NCBI GenBank assembly: GCA_032718475.1
Contig: JAUCBJ010003676.1
Span: 80,763 to 144,762 of the forward strand
DNA from: Nemertoderma westbladi
Taxonomy: Eukaryota > Xenacoelomorpha > Nemertodermatida > Nemertodermatidae
Length of the DNA stretch: 64,000 bases
Reading direction: 5' to 3'
Position numbers and translations under genes: made by a program. This document shows, piece after piece, positions 1 through 11,400 of the stretch. The notes beneath the pieces were generated by a model. It worked only from the letters and a program-made list of their open reading frames with translations, had not been told where the DNA came from and searched no databases. How positions within the stretch are numbered: position 1 is the first letter of the stretch; the number at the start of each line of letters is the position of its first letter.

Positions 1-271
1 GCAATATTAAGTATGCAATAATTAGATAGTGATTATATTTATATTTTAGGCCCTACCAGTAGATTTAGAAGTAGTTTGTAAATATTTTATATTTCGATTG
101 GTGAAAACAGTCTTACTTACTGTTTTCATGGAGCGGTGATGAATTATTTCACTATAAGGTAGCATTTGTAGTTTAACTTTAACGTAAAAACTTTCGAAAA
201 TCCAACGCATTTTGATTAAGTTACAGTAATGTAATATGCCTATTCATATTTGTACACATAAAACCCTTAGG
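1..271. other. Unassigned AT-rich flank
   Basis: No gene, RNA or recognisable repeat is seen here. It is ordinary AT-rich sequence leading into the tRNA-like segment that follows. Confidence 0.4.
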
Positions 272-352
272 TACTCTCGTGGTGTAGTGGTCAGATGGTT
301 AAGGCGTTGGTTACATTACAGATAGGTTACGAGTTCGAATCCCGGTCGGGAA
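272..352 (+). repeat. tRNA-like segment, probable SINE head
   Basis: The segment holds a box A match (TGGTGTAGTGG near 280-290) and a box B match (AGTTCGAATCC near 332-342) at a spacing typical of an RNA polymerase III internal promoter. The T-arm pairs in only about three of five positions and no clean acceptor stem forms. A degraded tRNA-derived SINE head or tRNA pseudogene is therefore more likely than a working tRNA gene. No poly(A) or simple-repeat tail marks its 3' end. Confidence 0.45.
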
Positions 353-423
353 ATTTGTATTTTGGGGCCATTTATTTTCGTTTGGTGCTAATTGGTGGAC
401 CAATGAGAAGCGTACAACGTAGC

Positions 424-548
424 GAATGATGAGCCAGGCCAATCATAGGGCATAAATTATCTTATTGCTCAAATGTGAGGCAGTGGAAAATTCTGTTAGG
501 ATTCCATGTCCCAGATTAGTGTAAGGGCCGGATTGCGTTGAATGATGA
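424..548 (+). repeat. First unit of a promoter-like tandem repeat split by BEL1
   Basis: A unit of about 117 bp starts with gaatgatgagc, contains CCAATCATAGG, TTATTGCTCAAATGTGA and GTGGAAAATTCTGTT, and ends near GGCCGGATTGCGTT. The second unit begins at 540 and resumes at 17085 on the far side of BEL1 with the same motifs in the same order. The retrotransposon therefore landed at the start of the second copy of a tandem duplication. The element to which this repeat belongs is not recognised. Confidence 0.65.
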
Positions 549-1559
549 TGTTAAACAACCGCGACACCTATACTAACAGCAGAACTGTTGAACAGACAAA
601 TACCCGTATACCTCTCTGCCAACCTAATGAGCTCTCGCCTAACCAATAAGACACAAAGACTGCTCTACTGTTAAGTAAAGGGGATCAGGAGTGTGCTATT
701 ACTAAATTGTAAGGGTTGCTAAATACAAAACCGCTACTTACCGTTGGATGGCGCTAATCTGCCGTCCGCTAATATATTTTACTAAATTTACACAACTCCT
801 GCAAAATCGCTTGTTCCTTTCTCTACCGATCGCTCGATAGAGAGCTAACTGTTCGAATCTATGAGCCACGCGGGAATAACCAAAACAATAAACCCGAGTC
901 GGCTCCCTAAGCTTACTTAAGACGAGTGCGAGGGGCTTTGCACTCAGAGTATATTCTTACGCCTAATTTTACCACTGAAATACGCTAATGCCTACGTCTT
1001 TTCTAATCGCGAATACTGGGGGTTCCCTAACGGAATGTGTGAATGCGAGAATATTTAAAATAATCAAAATGGTACAGTACAATGTCTTTCGTAGGTGATA
1101 CCGCTCTGGGTCTAAACTTGCCTGCAGCTGGCTTTAGGCCAGCAACTCACTAGTGTCTTGCGTACTGACTATTGCGATCTAGTTTATTACCCGCTAATGC
1201 AAATAACCGCTTAGCGTGAATAGTTTACAGTACTCTAATTATTACCTTAGCTACTCTCCGCTATGCTGCGTACTAATTCTTAATTTTTACTAATCAATTA
1301 CAGTCACAAATATGTAACAGCGTACTAATTACTAAGAGTTCCAGAATGCGTAATTCTAATTTATTACGCAACAGGTTTCGCTAGTAATAGCCTAAATTGC
1401 CGTATTACTTTGACCTAAGCAGTAGTTAATTGTTGTAACTAAGAAATAGAAATCAATCAAAAGGGAATGGGGTGCCTACCTAAGCATTCGTAATCATAGG
1501 CACACTTCAGTAACACACCAATCAGCATCAGCAATCACAGATCACAATAGTACAACTTG

Positions 1560-1649
1560 CAATTATACAATCTGCAATTATATAATTCGCAACATAATAA
1601 TTCGCAATTGACTAATTCGCAATCTACTTACTCGCAACTTACTTACTGT
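1560..1649 (+). repeat. 15-bp tandem array inside BEL1 LTR
   Basis: Six imperfect 15-bp units of the form CAAnnnnnnnAATTCG run head to tail. The same array is in the other LTR at 15868-15957. Confidence 0.75.
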
Positions 1650-2685
1650 AAGGTATGCAGGCCCCTCCCGGGTACATCTAGGCTTCCTAACTAACCCAAT
1701 TCCTGCCCCCTAATACTAAATAGAGACAAAACCTGGATCATCAGCCCCCTAATTACTGTACCAGCGAGCGGTCTCCAACCTACAGTCCAAATCGCCCGAC
1801 CGCAACGTTGACCCCCGCCAGCGTTGCCCGCTTTTGAATCCTCCGCTCTCCCTAGTCGCTCAACCCCCCGATGTGCCCACCGCCCACTGGCACCTTAGCC
1901 CTTCATTATGCTAATAGCTACCGTAGCGGCGCATGCAAATCACAAAGTCTGACAGTCTCAGAAATCCCTTAGGATTATTGCGCAGAAAGGAATCACATAG
2001 AACCATTAATCAAAAGTAGAAATCATAGTTCAGTTGTAATTAGCAGTAATCGAAGGAATTAATTGAGAAACACAATCGAGAGTAATCGCACTAGCAAATC
2101 ATTCCAAGAAATTAATCAAAATTAGCAAATTGCAGAAAATACGCTAAAATATCCGTCAAAAATTGAATAGGGACAGCTCAGCAAGTACAAAGATGATAGC
2201 AGATCATGTGAGGTGTCATGGGGCAGATTGGTAAGGCTCTACCGGCACACCGCCAATTTATAGGTGATCCGGGTGGGTGATGCAATAGGGTGACTCAATC
2301 GCTCTCCTATTGGCTCTCCAGTCCGTGCTAGCATTAGACCAACCTGGAAGCAGTTAGTCCAATAAGGAGGCCGGATTGTAGCCCTATTGCTCCCCAACCT
2401 CAAATTATTACCATATATGGTAATGGTTCACGTCCCTGGCTGCTGAATGGCCAGGACAGCGTCCCTATATGCTAGCCCTATCGATGCTAATATCAGCAAG
2501 CACAAAATCCAGGGTCCGAATAAACTTGCTACCCTGGAACTATCTACATATATCCTAATACAAAATTACGTAGGTAGGGCTACATACTATACAAAATGGA
2601 TGGATTCAAAATATATGGGCGTTTCGATTTCCCTATCTAAATATCATTGCGTTATTATGCCTTATCTAAAATATTATGCTGCACA

Positions 2686-2760
2686 ACGGACTAATATTAC
2701 ATACAGTATAACGGACTAATATTGTGTACAGTATAACGACTAATATATGTGGATACAGCG
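2686..2760 (+). repeat. 25-bp tandem array at the U3 edge of BEL1 LTR
   Basis: Three 25-bp units share ACGGACTAATATT and ACAGTATA. In the sense orientation they lie within the first 100 bases of U3, where enhancer-like repeats are common in LTRs. The copy in the other LTR is at about 16995-17069. Confidence 0.7.
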
Positions 2761-2775
2761 CCATATACCGTAACA

Positions 2776-4057
2776 CCGCTCCAAGGGAAATCATACAATG
2801 TTTCCCTCCAATTGTAGAAGAGTATAAGGTGATGTATACAAACAAAATAAATTTCTTCCAAATAATCTAGAAAACACAATAATTCTACTATTTACAAATA
2901 TTGCCATAGATATTGCATAATGAATTTACATACAAATTAAAATTACAAAATATTATCTCTCTCAATGTTAACGATTATTACATACAAATTAAATTTACAA
3001 AAATACTGTTTCTCATTCGTTCTACATAATGATTACTACATACAAAATTAAATTACAAAAATATTACTTCCTTTATTTATTTACAAATTGACTGTCTACC
3101 TATTGAAATGGAACATGGCTAGGACAATGTCCCCCATTTCCCATCTCAAATTAACGATCAACATTAACAAGATAAACTAAATATAAACGTATTTGAGGCT
3201 AAATTTTTAACTAAATTGCATTAAAGGCCGATAATCAAATTAAATATAAAATACGTAATAATTTCTTTCATTTTCGGACTTTACTTAATTTCTTATAAAA
3301 AACGCAAATCATCTTGGTTTGATGATTGCTCAGGTAAGTGAAAGGAGTAAGCCAAACCCGCGGGTTTGTCTCCCCAATCACTTCCTTTGCCTCTTTCAAT
3401 AAACTTTAGAGCAAATAAAGTCATATACACAAAATCAAATATAATATAGGCTCAAAATCATATTTCCAACGGACTATAAAATAAAATTATTTCCTTTCAA
3501 TATTTTTCGGCCTTCGAAAATAAAACTCTAAAATATGGATACGACTAGTGTATATGAGTCCAGTCGAATGATTGATCAAAACCTACGATATGCATCAGAG
3601 CGACGATGATGTATATGTCTAGAGTTTGACGCTCCGTGATATTATAGTCTCATCGGCTAGCTCCTGGGTCTCTCGGGCTCGCTCCCTTCTCCAGATACAC
3701 CAGTCTACCCCCTGTAGACTCTGTTGACGGCGTCCTTGAGGCGTCACTTCCCGGAACCGGCGACGACGTTCCCTGGGCACTGACTATCTCCCGACTGGTG
3801 CTCCTCCCTCGGCCTCGTCCCATTTGCCGTGTCCCTGTGGGCGCCTCCGCCAACTCCTCTTTCTTCAACTTTATAGAATGGAACTGCTCGTCCTTGGCTT
3901 GACGCTTGCCAAGGACTCCTCCTTCTGGTACTTGCCGCGAGCTGTGAGGTCCGGCTGTTGTCTCTGTGGGCGCGGCGGTCCTGATCCTCCACTCGTTCAG
4001 AGGTCAATGACCCCAAACGAGTCTCCTTAGGCCGCCAATTGTGCGCTGGGTAATAAA
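2776..4057 (-). other. BEL1 3' untranslated region
   Basis: This stretch lies between the accessory frames and the 3' LTR. Three degenerate units (about 52-58 bp, 2921-3070) repeat ACATACAAATTAAA. A GC-rich block at 3650-4016 has two short minus-strand open frames rich in Arg, Gly, Ser and Thr, without a recognisable domain. The sequence TATCAGAGCGACGATGAT occurs at about 4069, and in a near match (CATCAGAGCGACGATGAT) at about 3594, roughly 480 bp apart. I see no firm gene. Confidence 0.5.
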
Positions 4058-4058
4058 T

Positions 4059-4358
4059 CTAGACGTATATATCAGAGCGACGATGATATATAAAGGATTG
4101 GACATATTCGGGCTTAATAATGCGTTCGTCGAAACTTCCCGAAATAATTTGGAGTAAATATCGTATAAATCGCGGATCGTGGGTATGGTTAGTAGACGGA
4201 TGGACTGCGCGAATCTCGTCTGGATACTCAGGCGTGACCTTCCTTTCCTGGTGAAGCGAAGTGAACGTGGTCCAGGAACTCGAGTCCCGTGCCGCTTCGC
4301 GCCGCGCCTCTAGGTCTTTATAGGCTCGGTATAGCGAAATGGCCGCCACCGTGTCTAT
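4059..4358 (-). CDS. BEL1 accessory frame B, no start codon of its own
   Basis: About 99 codons are open here, but the stretch contains no ATG. It overlaps the stop codon of frame A in the -1 register, so it would be made only by a -1 frameshift from frame A, or it is the detached second half of a frame broken by an indel. The residues are charged, with an Arg/Glu-rich start and the motif DSSSWTTF near the N-terminal third. The BEL2 accessory frame has DDSSFWETF in a comparable setting, which is suggestive but too short to prove homology. No transmembrane segment or signal peptide is seen, so an envelope function is not supported. The function is unknown. Confidence 0.4.
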   Translation of the reverse strand: MDTVAAISLYRAYKDLEARREAARDSSSWTTFTSLHQERKVTPEYPDEIRAVHPSTNHTHDPRFIRYLLQIISGSFDERIIKPEYVQSFIYHRRSDIYV

Positions 4359-4720
4359 CAAAGCGGGTGTCGAACAGGTTTAATCTCCGTATACGGATCT
4401 AATGTCGTAACGGTCGGCGTAATGGGTCTCGGAGTTCGCTTTCCGCTGAAGTCGATACTGATCATCGGGTTGCTCATCGGGTAACCTCCCTCGTTATATC
4501 TAAGGAACTGGTGAGCTTGACATCGCGTTAATATCGGTTCTGGATGTTGCTCGTCTAGTCGGTCGGGAATCGTGGGTTTGTATTTCCCATTTAGCTCCAT
4601 CACCAACCGCCCATGGTAGTAAACGTTCGAATCTTTACATCCCGGTCGCGCGAATGGTAACTCCGCCTCCTCTCTGGCAGTAAATCCTCTGCGCGGTTGC
4701 GCTCTAATATCCTTCTCCAT
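4358..4720 (-). CDS. BEL1 accessory frame A (unknown protein, ~120 aa)
   Basis: The frame starts at an ATG at 4720, about 760 bases downstream of the gag-pol stop, and ends at TGA 4360-4358, where frame B begins in the -1 register. The protein is basic and proline-rich in its C-terminal half. It has two cysteines, no signal peptide and no membrane segment. I do not recognise the family. GC content here is higher than in the surrounding non-coding parts of the element, which favours real coding sequence. Extra frames after pol are known in some BEL and Ty3-like elements, where they are often env-like, but nothing here looks like an envelope protein. Confidence 0.45.
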   Translation of the reverse strand: MEKDIRAQPRRGFTAREEAELPFARPGCKDSNVYYHGRLVMELNGKYKPTIPDRLDEQHPEPILTRCQAHQFLRYNEGGYPMSNPMISIDFSGKRTPRPITPTVTTLDPYTEIKPVRHPL

Positions 4721-4750
4721 TATGCCCGCGTATATACATATATATCCCAA

Positions 4751-5478
4751 TAAGTGTTCCGTTACGCAAACCAGTTACACCGTGGGTAATCAGTTAGATG
4801 TCGCAGAAGGACAGACCTCCCGAACCCCCCCCCCCGCCTTCCAGCAGTTCAGGTTCGACTCTCTAGATCCCGTCTCTTCCTAACTAACTATCCTCTAACC
4901 TATTCCCATGCATAGCGCAAAACTTTGGAGATAAACTGGCCGTGACCAACTTACTTTTTGATGCCCAAACTACTCCCATTACTCGTACTAAACTACAGTA
5001 GTTAGAAAGGACTATAGCCACAATACTCGACTATACCAAACCCACAGGTTTGATAATCGAACATCACACATCCTGCAAACTACTGAGTGGGGTCCATGTA
5101 CGCCTCTGGTGCTACTAACCTTTAGCACCTTAGTTGCACTGTTGGCACCAATCTGTGGAAGTTGCTAAACTCAATTTACACTCCTATGTAATATAGCCGT
5201 CACCATGGTTTCTAAATGCTATTTTCCAGGCTTCACGACTTTTCAAATTACTGTTTATCTATAGACGAATTCTAAAACGCGTCTATACACAGCGTCTGGA
5301 ATTGTCTTGGGTTCACTTTTCTAATTTTAAAATTTTAATTTTTCCAAAAATTTTGAAAATAAAATTTTGTTTTGATACCCACCAGACAAAACTCAACGCA
5401 AATCACCACAACCCCGCTCCTATGCATTTCCTTGTATTTGCATACGAGGAATGCATACGAAGTGAGTTGCGTCCAACA
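4751..5478 (-). other. BEL1 pol-to-accessory spacer
   Basis: Apart from an in-frame non-ATG extension of accessory frame A just at its edge, no frame of note is present. There is a C13-type run near 4828. The rest is AT-rich, with no recognisable feature. Confidence 0.4.
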
Positions 5479-8400
5479 CTAACTCTGTTTTGAGGCAGGA
5501 GACAAATTATAATCTCCCGTCTCGATACGTGTCTCCTCTAATAACACGATATCTTGGACCGGTCGGTCCAAGGTGTGTAAACCATTAGTTTTACACTTTT
5601 TTGGGTGCGGACACTTGCACCTAATTTTCACAGTGACTGTGCGCACTATGTTTTGCACGTCTGGGTGTGTGTGCAAGATCACTCCCGTCTCCCAATACTT
5701 TCTCTTGACAATAGGTTCGGTTATCAGTACGTAATCTCCCCTTTGGAGGCCCCGAACCGTTTTGTACCACTTTGTTCTGGTGGATATGGTGGGAAGATAG
5801 TATTCCCGCCAATATTCCCAGAATGTGTACGCTACTAATTGAGTCACTTTCCAGCTCTTACGACTATATAGGTCGGCACTAATGGGTTCTGATGCCGGCA
5901 CAAGAAATGCTGGACTCTGCATTAGCAAATGATTCAGCGTTAATGCAACACCGTCTGGCAACATAGCTATCGGCCTCGAGTTTAGGGTATGCTCGATTTC
6001 AATGAAAGCTGTAACCAGTTCGTCGTCGGTAAGTTGTTTGTTTACAGGCAACGTCTTAGCAATGGCCTGCTTCACAGAGCGAACTAAACGCTCCCAACTT
6101 CCTCCTCTCCAAGGACTTTCTGGAGTATTGAATCTCCATTCTACTCTTTGCGGCAAAAGTGCTGCAGAAATTTCCTTATTCTGTGCCGCTTTATGAGCCG
6201 CGTTCAACTCGCTATTCCCTCCGACAAAGTTTGTACCCTTATCGGAGTAGAACGCCTTTACTAGTCCTCTCCTGGCCATAAATCTCTTTAAGGCCAGGAG
6301 CAGAGATTTGGTCGACATGTCTGCCACACGCTCAATGTGTATGGCTCTACTAGCCATACATGTCAGTAGCAGACCCCATCGCTTGTGGGTCAGCCGTCCA
6401 CTCTTTGCTTCAATCGGACCAAAACAGTCCACCCCTGTGTTCGTAAAGGGTGGGTCATATGCCTGCACTCTCGCTTCCAGGAGTTCAGCCATCTCCTGTT
6501 CCAATACTCTGGCGTTCACCCTCTTGCAAACCAGACAGGCGTCATACATAGTGCCGACTGCCCTGCTTGGCTGCAATAAAATGAATCGCTGTCTCGCTGC
6601 CGACAGACAGTGTAACTTTCCCGCGTGATGCAACCGCTTGTGTATATCCCATAGAATCGCTCTTTGCAATTCTATTGGGTGACTAGGGATTATCACTGGG
6701 AACCGAAACTGTGAGTTTATGTCGACAGTCTGGATTCTCGATCTATGACAAATTAAACCCTTATGGATTAATGGGCTCCATTTTCTAAGGGGTTTATAGA
6801 GAACTGGTCGTTGAGCCGATAATAGATGGAATTCTTTTGGGAAGGCACACATTTGATAATGCTTCAAATGCTTTAATTCCGCTTGATCAATCTCATCCTC
6901 TGTCAGAGGTTGTTTCAATTTCCGAATTCGCTCACTATTGGTGCTCAATGGTTCTCTCAAATGTTTCGAATGTTTTAAACAAAGGTACGAAATGTATCGG
7001 CTTAACCACGCAGTTCTTTTACAAATTGTCAGCCAAGAGGCAGACGAATTTAGTAATTTGTCATAAATACTGCATGACTCTAATGCCAGCGACGGTTGTC
7101 CGCTAACTAATGGAAGTTTCGAATCCAAACCCGCAGGTTTGGAAACCAAAGGCTCCATTTTGTCAGTCATTTTCTGTCCGTCACTTATCAACTGTGACTG
7201 TCGTCTAGTCTGTAAGGGTGGTTTTACGTCATAACTTACCCTTCCGGACCTAGTAGTCACGTAAGTCTGTTGGTCTGACAGGTCTCCGGGCCGCTCCAAT
7301 GACTCTTCAGGCCGCTCCAATGACTCTTCAGGCCGCTCCAATGACTTAAGTTTGGCTTTAGACTTTGACTTAGAGACTTTCTCCACCTTGACTTCTGCAT
7401 CTTCAGGCATCGGATTGGTCACTATCTTTAGTCGCTCTGGCCAATGTTCCTGTGTCCTCGTTAGAAAATCAGGTCCATGCAACCAAAACTCCTGAGACTC
7501 TTCCTGACAGAATTCCACCGGCATTGCACCTCTCGAAGTTATGTCGGCCGGGTTCAACACTCCCGGACAATGTCTCCATTGTTCCTTCGTCGAAAAGTCA
7601 ACGATCTGAGCGCGTCTGTTGGCCATAAATGTCTTTAGTGCAATATTGTCGGCCGCAATGTATACTAACACCAAGGATGCGTCCGTCCAATAGAATAAGG
7701 TCAATGTCGTGTCTAACTCCTCTGTTATCTGCTTACTTACCTCGACTGAAACTACAGCCGCCTGTAACTCTGCACGAGGGACAGTCATGTATTTGACCGG
7801 CATTGTCTTTGATCTAGAAGTCACAAAGGCCGTCTCAAACTTGTCCTGACTTACCTCTCGGCGAAGGTAGGCTACCATACCAAAGCCGGTGTCACTTGCG
7901 TCACTGAACAGATGCAGTTCGAGATCAGCTGGAAATACCAGCTGATTCGGAAAGTAGGAACGGGGTACGTCTATGTTTTTCAATAGATGTAACTCGGCTT
8001 CCCACTCCCTCCACTGCTTTGCATGTATAGGAGATATTGGTTCGTCCCACTCTAAGTCGGACAACCAAATTTTCCTCATGCACGCTCGTGCCTGTAATAT
8101 AACCGGACTGATAAAATTCATCGGGTCAAATAGTCTACTTAATGTCGATAAGCAAATCCTCTTTGTCAAAACTTTGTCTGGGCTACTGGGCTCAAATCTA
8201 ACTCTTACCTGGAACTTATCTGAGTTCGGGTTCCAAGCGAGTCCCAGTACTCGCGCCATGGGGATTGGTTCTACCCCCAATTCTATGTCTCCGCTCCCGC
8301 GATCTTTTACCGGGAACGATTCTAATAGGGCCTCCGAATTTGTAGTGAACTTGGTTAGAGGAAATCCCCCTGTAGCCAAGCACTCTTGCAGGCCGTGAGC

Positions 8401-11400
8401 CACTTCTATGGCTTGTTCCGCTGTGTCCTTGGACACCAATCCGTCGTCCATGTAGAAGTTTCTCAAGATGGACTCGATTACTTCTACTGGATACTTACCA
8501 ATCTGGGCTGTTGCCGTTTTCTTTAGAACAAACAGCGTGCCGTTCGGACTATCGCGGGCGCCAAATATCCTAACGTACATTTGGTATGTAACCACTGGGC
8601 CGGATAAGTCTTCATTCTCGTACCAGAGAAAGCGAAGGCTATCCTGGTCTGCCTTACAGGCTCTTACCTGGTGGAACATCGCCTCGATGTCACAAGTAAA
8701 TGCGAATCGCCGCTGTCTAAAACGTAACAGTATTCCAATCAAATAGTTGTTCAGGTTGGGTCCATCCATCAACTCTGAATTCAGGGACATACCTCTATAG
8801 ACTGCTGCGCAGTCGTTGACTACTCGGACTTTGTCTGGTTTGTCAGGGTGAGTCACATAGTGGTGTGGAAGGTAATAAGTCTGGTCTGTCACTAAGTCAG
8901 GGTCCTCTACCTTCCCAGCAAATCCCTTGGCGAAATAGTTGTTGATCTGGGCGCAATACTTCTCCCTAATGTCTGGATTCTTCAACAACCGAGCCCTTAC
9001 TCCGTTTAATCTTTTCAAGGCTAAGTTATAGTTGTTCTCCAACTTAGGTGGTTGTCGACGCCACAACATTCCAACTTCAAAATGTCCAGTCGGTAGTAGA
9101 CGTATGGTATCTTCCATCATCTCCAGCGACCGTTTCTCATCAGTAGACATGGCTAGGTCATATCCACCGGGTTCCATTGCGTCCCTATCCAGCCATTCGA
9201 CGGTTCTGGCTCCTGTCTCGAGGTCCTGGCGTATCAATTCCTTCTGTAATTCCTCCTCACTGTATTGGAAAATGTCTAGGTCTCGATATTTAGCCACTTG
9301 ACCCTCCACTATGTCTGTATAAGTCAAAACGTTAGTCAAATAGGTAGCGTGGGCCGCTGAACCAGACCCACGGGTCTGATAACAGTAGTCCTCGGGTTCA
9401 CTATCTGTCCGGTCGTTGTGAAGTGGTTCCGACAACCTAACATTATCGGGAATCAACTCCTCGTCCGACTCGCTAAAGTCGCTATAGTGGTCAATACAGG
9501 TTCTCCTAAACTCGTCTATGTCTGGTGGTTCTACTAACGGTGGTTGAGTTATAGGCTGTAATTCGTCGTATCTGTCCATTGGCTTGTCACCACCTGTAAA
9601 CTCATAAGACATGGGTACTCGTGTATACCAACCTAATATAGTCCTATGGGCATGTGGTCCATTGACATGCGGCTCAGCTGGTCTCGTTTCCCATATTTGG
9701 TGTGCGATCAGCTGTTCTGCACCAATTAACATAGAAACATTCCTATAACCTACCTGGTGTCTGGGTATCCTGAGCTTGTCAAAATACTCCTGTGCTATGG
9801 GACTCATCGGCGGCACCTTACCTAACTGCCTGCCGAATCCCTTCATAGCTAGACACTTAAATCCGTCCAATGGCAAAGCTTTCCGTTCTTGTCGAGTATG
9901 TTGGTCTCTCGGAAGTAGGGAATCTAGTTCTACCGAAATTCTGTGTCCCTTGAGGTCTCCTACTCCATGCATAGACTTCAACTCTATTTGGATCTCCTCG
10001 GCGTCCTGGAAGCTAGAAACAGCTCTCGCCACTTCCTCGTCGATATAAGATAATGTGGACGCAGTGTCCAACATCACATATATCCGCTTTGATCCCTTAT
10101 CGCCGGTAAGTTTCACCGGAATCACTCTAAATATTTCCGACGTTGCCGATGATAAATACGTCCGCGCGCTGGTCGATGAACTATCCGCGGTGAAACCTTG
10201 GCAGGTCACCTCTCTCGCGCTCGACTCGCCATCCTCGTCCGACGAACCTGGTTGATAACCATCGTCCTGGATGCCGGTGTACGTATTCCTCCTTATCGAT
10301 ACGGGTTCTTTGCTCCCCTTCCTTTGAGGATTTCGCTGTAAGTAACGGTCCGTTGGGGTGTGGAAATCCGCATGTAGCAACTTGTGATGTAGTCTGCCGC
10401 ATTCCATGCATCCGTCCTTGCTGTTCGGGCACTGCCGCCGTACATGACCTGGCGCAAGACATGCCCAACAGGTGTCCAACGTCCGCACTTGAACTCTTCT
10501 CTGTTCCGAATTTAATTCTTTGAACCGTCTGCAACTATCTAACTTATGATCGTCAGATCTTACCTCCTTTAGTAAACAGTATTGGCAACCTACAAATCCA
10601 TCCGGCAACTCCTGTTGCTTTAACCTAGGTCTATCTAACCGCTCACCTGACCATACTCGCGAGTCTGATCTAAAGGCTGGGGTACTCGAATTATATCTGT
10701 CTACTGAGTTATAAGTCACAGTGGTCCTGTTATCGTCAAAACTTACCATAGACTTACCGGTAACAGGCTTAGACTCTCTCATATTCTCTTCTGAGAAGTT
10801 TGATTTCATCTCTGCTACTGCTTCTGTGGCTATCATGTCATGAATATGCTGAAGTGTCAACACCTTACCTTGGCCCTCCAACTTATTCTCTAATTTGCGC
10901 CATTTCTGTCGATAACGCATGTTTAAACGTCTAATTACGCTTTTCAAAACTTCGGCGTGATCACCATGATGAGGTAGATTCACCGTCCTCAAGATGTCCA
11001 ATGCGTTCGAAATAGCGTTCGCTAAGTTCAACAGCTCTAACGGAGTTGTAATCCTTCCGCCCTTACCCAAGTCTTCTACTATCGACTGCGCCATCTTTGT
11101 TTTATTCCCGTAGATGTCGCTAAGCGTCTTCATCGCTAACTCGAATGCCCTTTCATTGCCGACGAAGTTATCAGCAATGGCTCTAGGTTCTCGATGGAGC
11201 ATCTGAAGCAAATAGTTGAACTTCTCGTTGGGAGTAAAGGTGCTGTTGGTTAGCTGCTCGTCGACATAGGTTTTAAAGGTCCTCCAATGCTTATGGTTGC
11301 CCATAAACTTCTGGGGTTGTTGCGTCGGCAGTCCTTGCCTAGCAGCAAACTTACCTATGTCCCTAAGGGTTGCGTCGTTCCGGGTTAACAAATGGTTTAG

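Larger units (their letters stand above)
549..2775 (-). repeat. BEL1 3' LTR (2227 bp)
   Basis: It is nearly identical to 14857-17084. The boundaries are fixed by comparing the two copies and by the gatga duplication outside each. It contains a 15-bp tandem array (1560-1649) and a 25-bp tandem array close to its sense-strand 5' edge (2686-2760). The open frame of 90 codons near 2447-2719 is also present in the other LTR, has no recognisable domain and overlaps the 25-bp repeats, so I do not call it a gene. Confidence 0.93.

Noticed and set aside
272-352. Functional tRNA gene
   Set aside because: Box A and B are good but the T-arm and acceptor stem do not pair well.
2447-2719. 90-codon frame in the BEL1 LTR (also 16756-17028)
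   Set aside because: Duplicated only because the LTR is duplicated; no domain and it overlaps a 25-bp tandem repeat.
4358-4750. Envelope gene in BEL1
   Set aside because: The post-pol frames have no signal peptide, transmembrane segment or cysteine pattern of an envelope protein.
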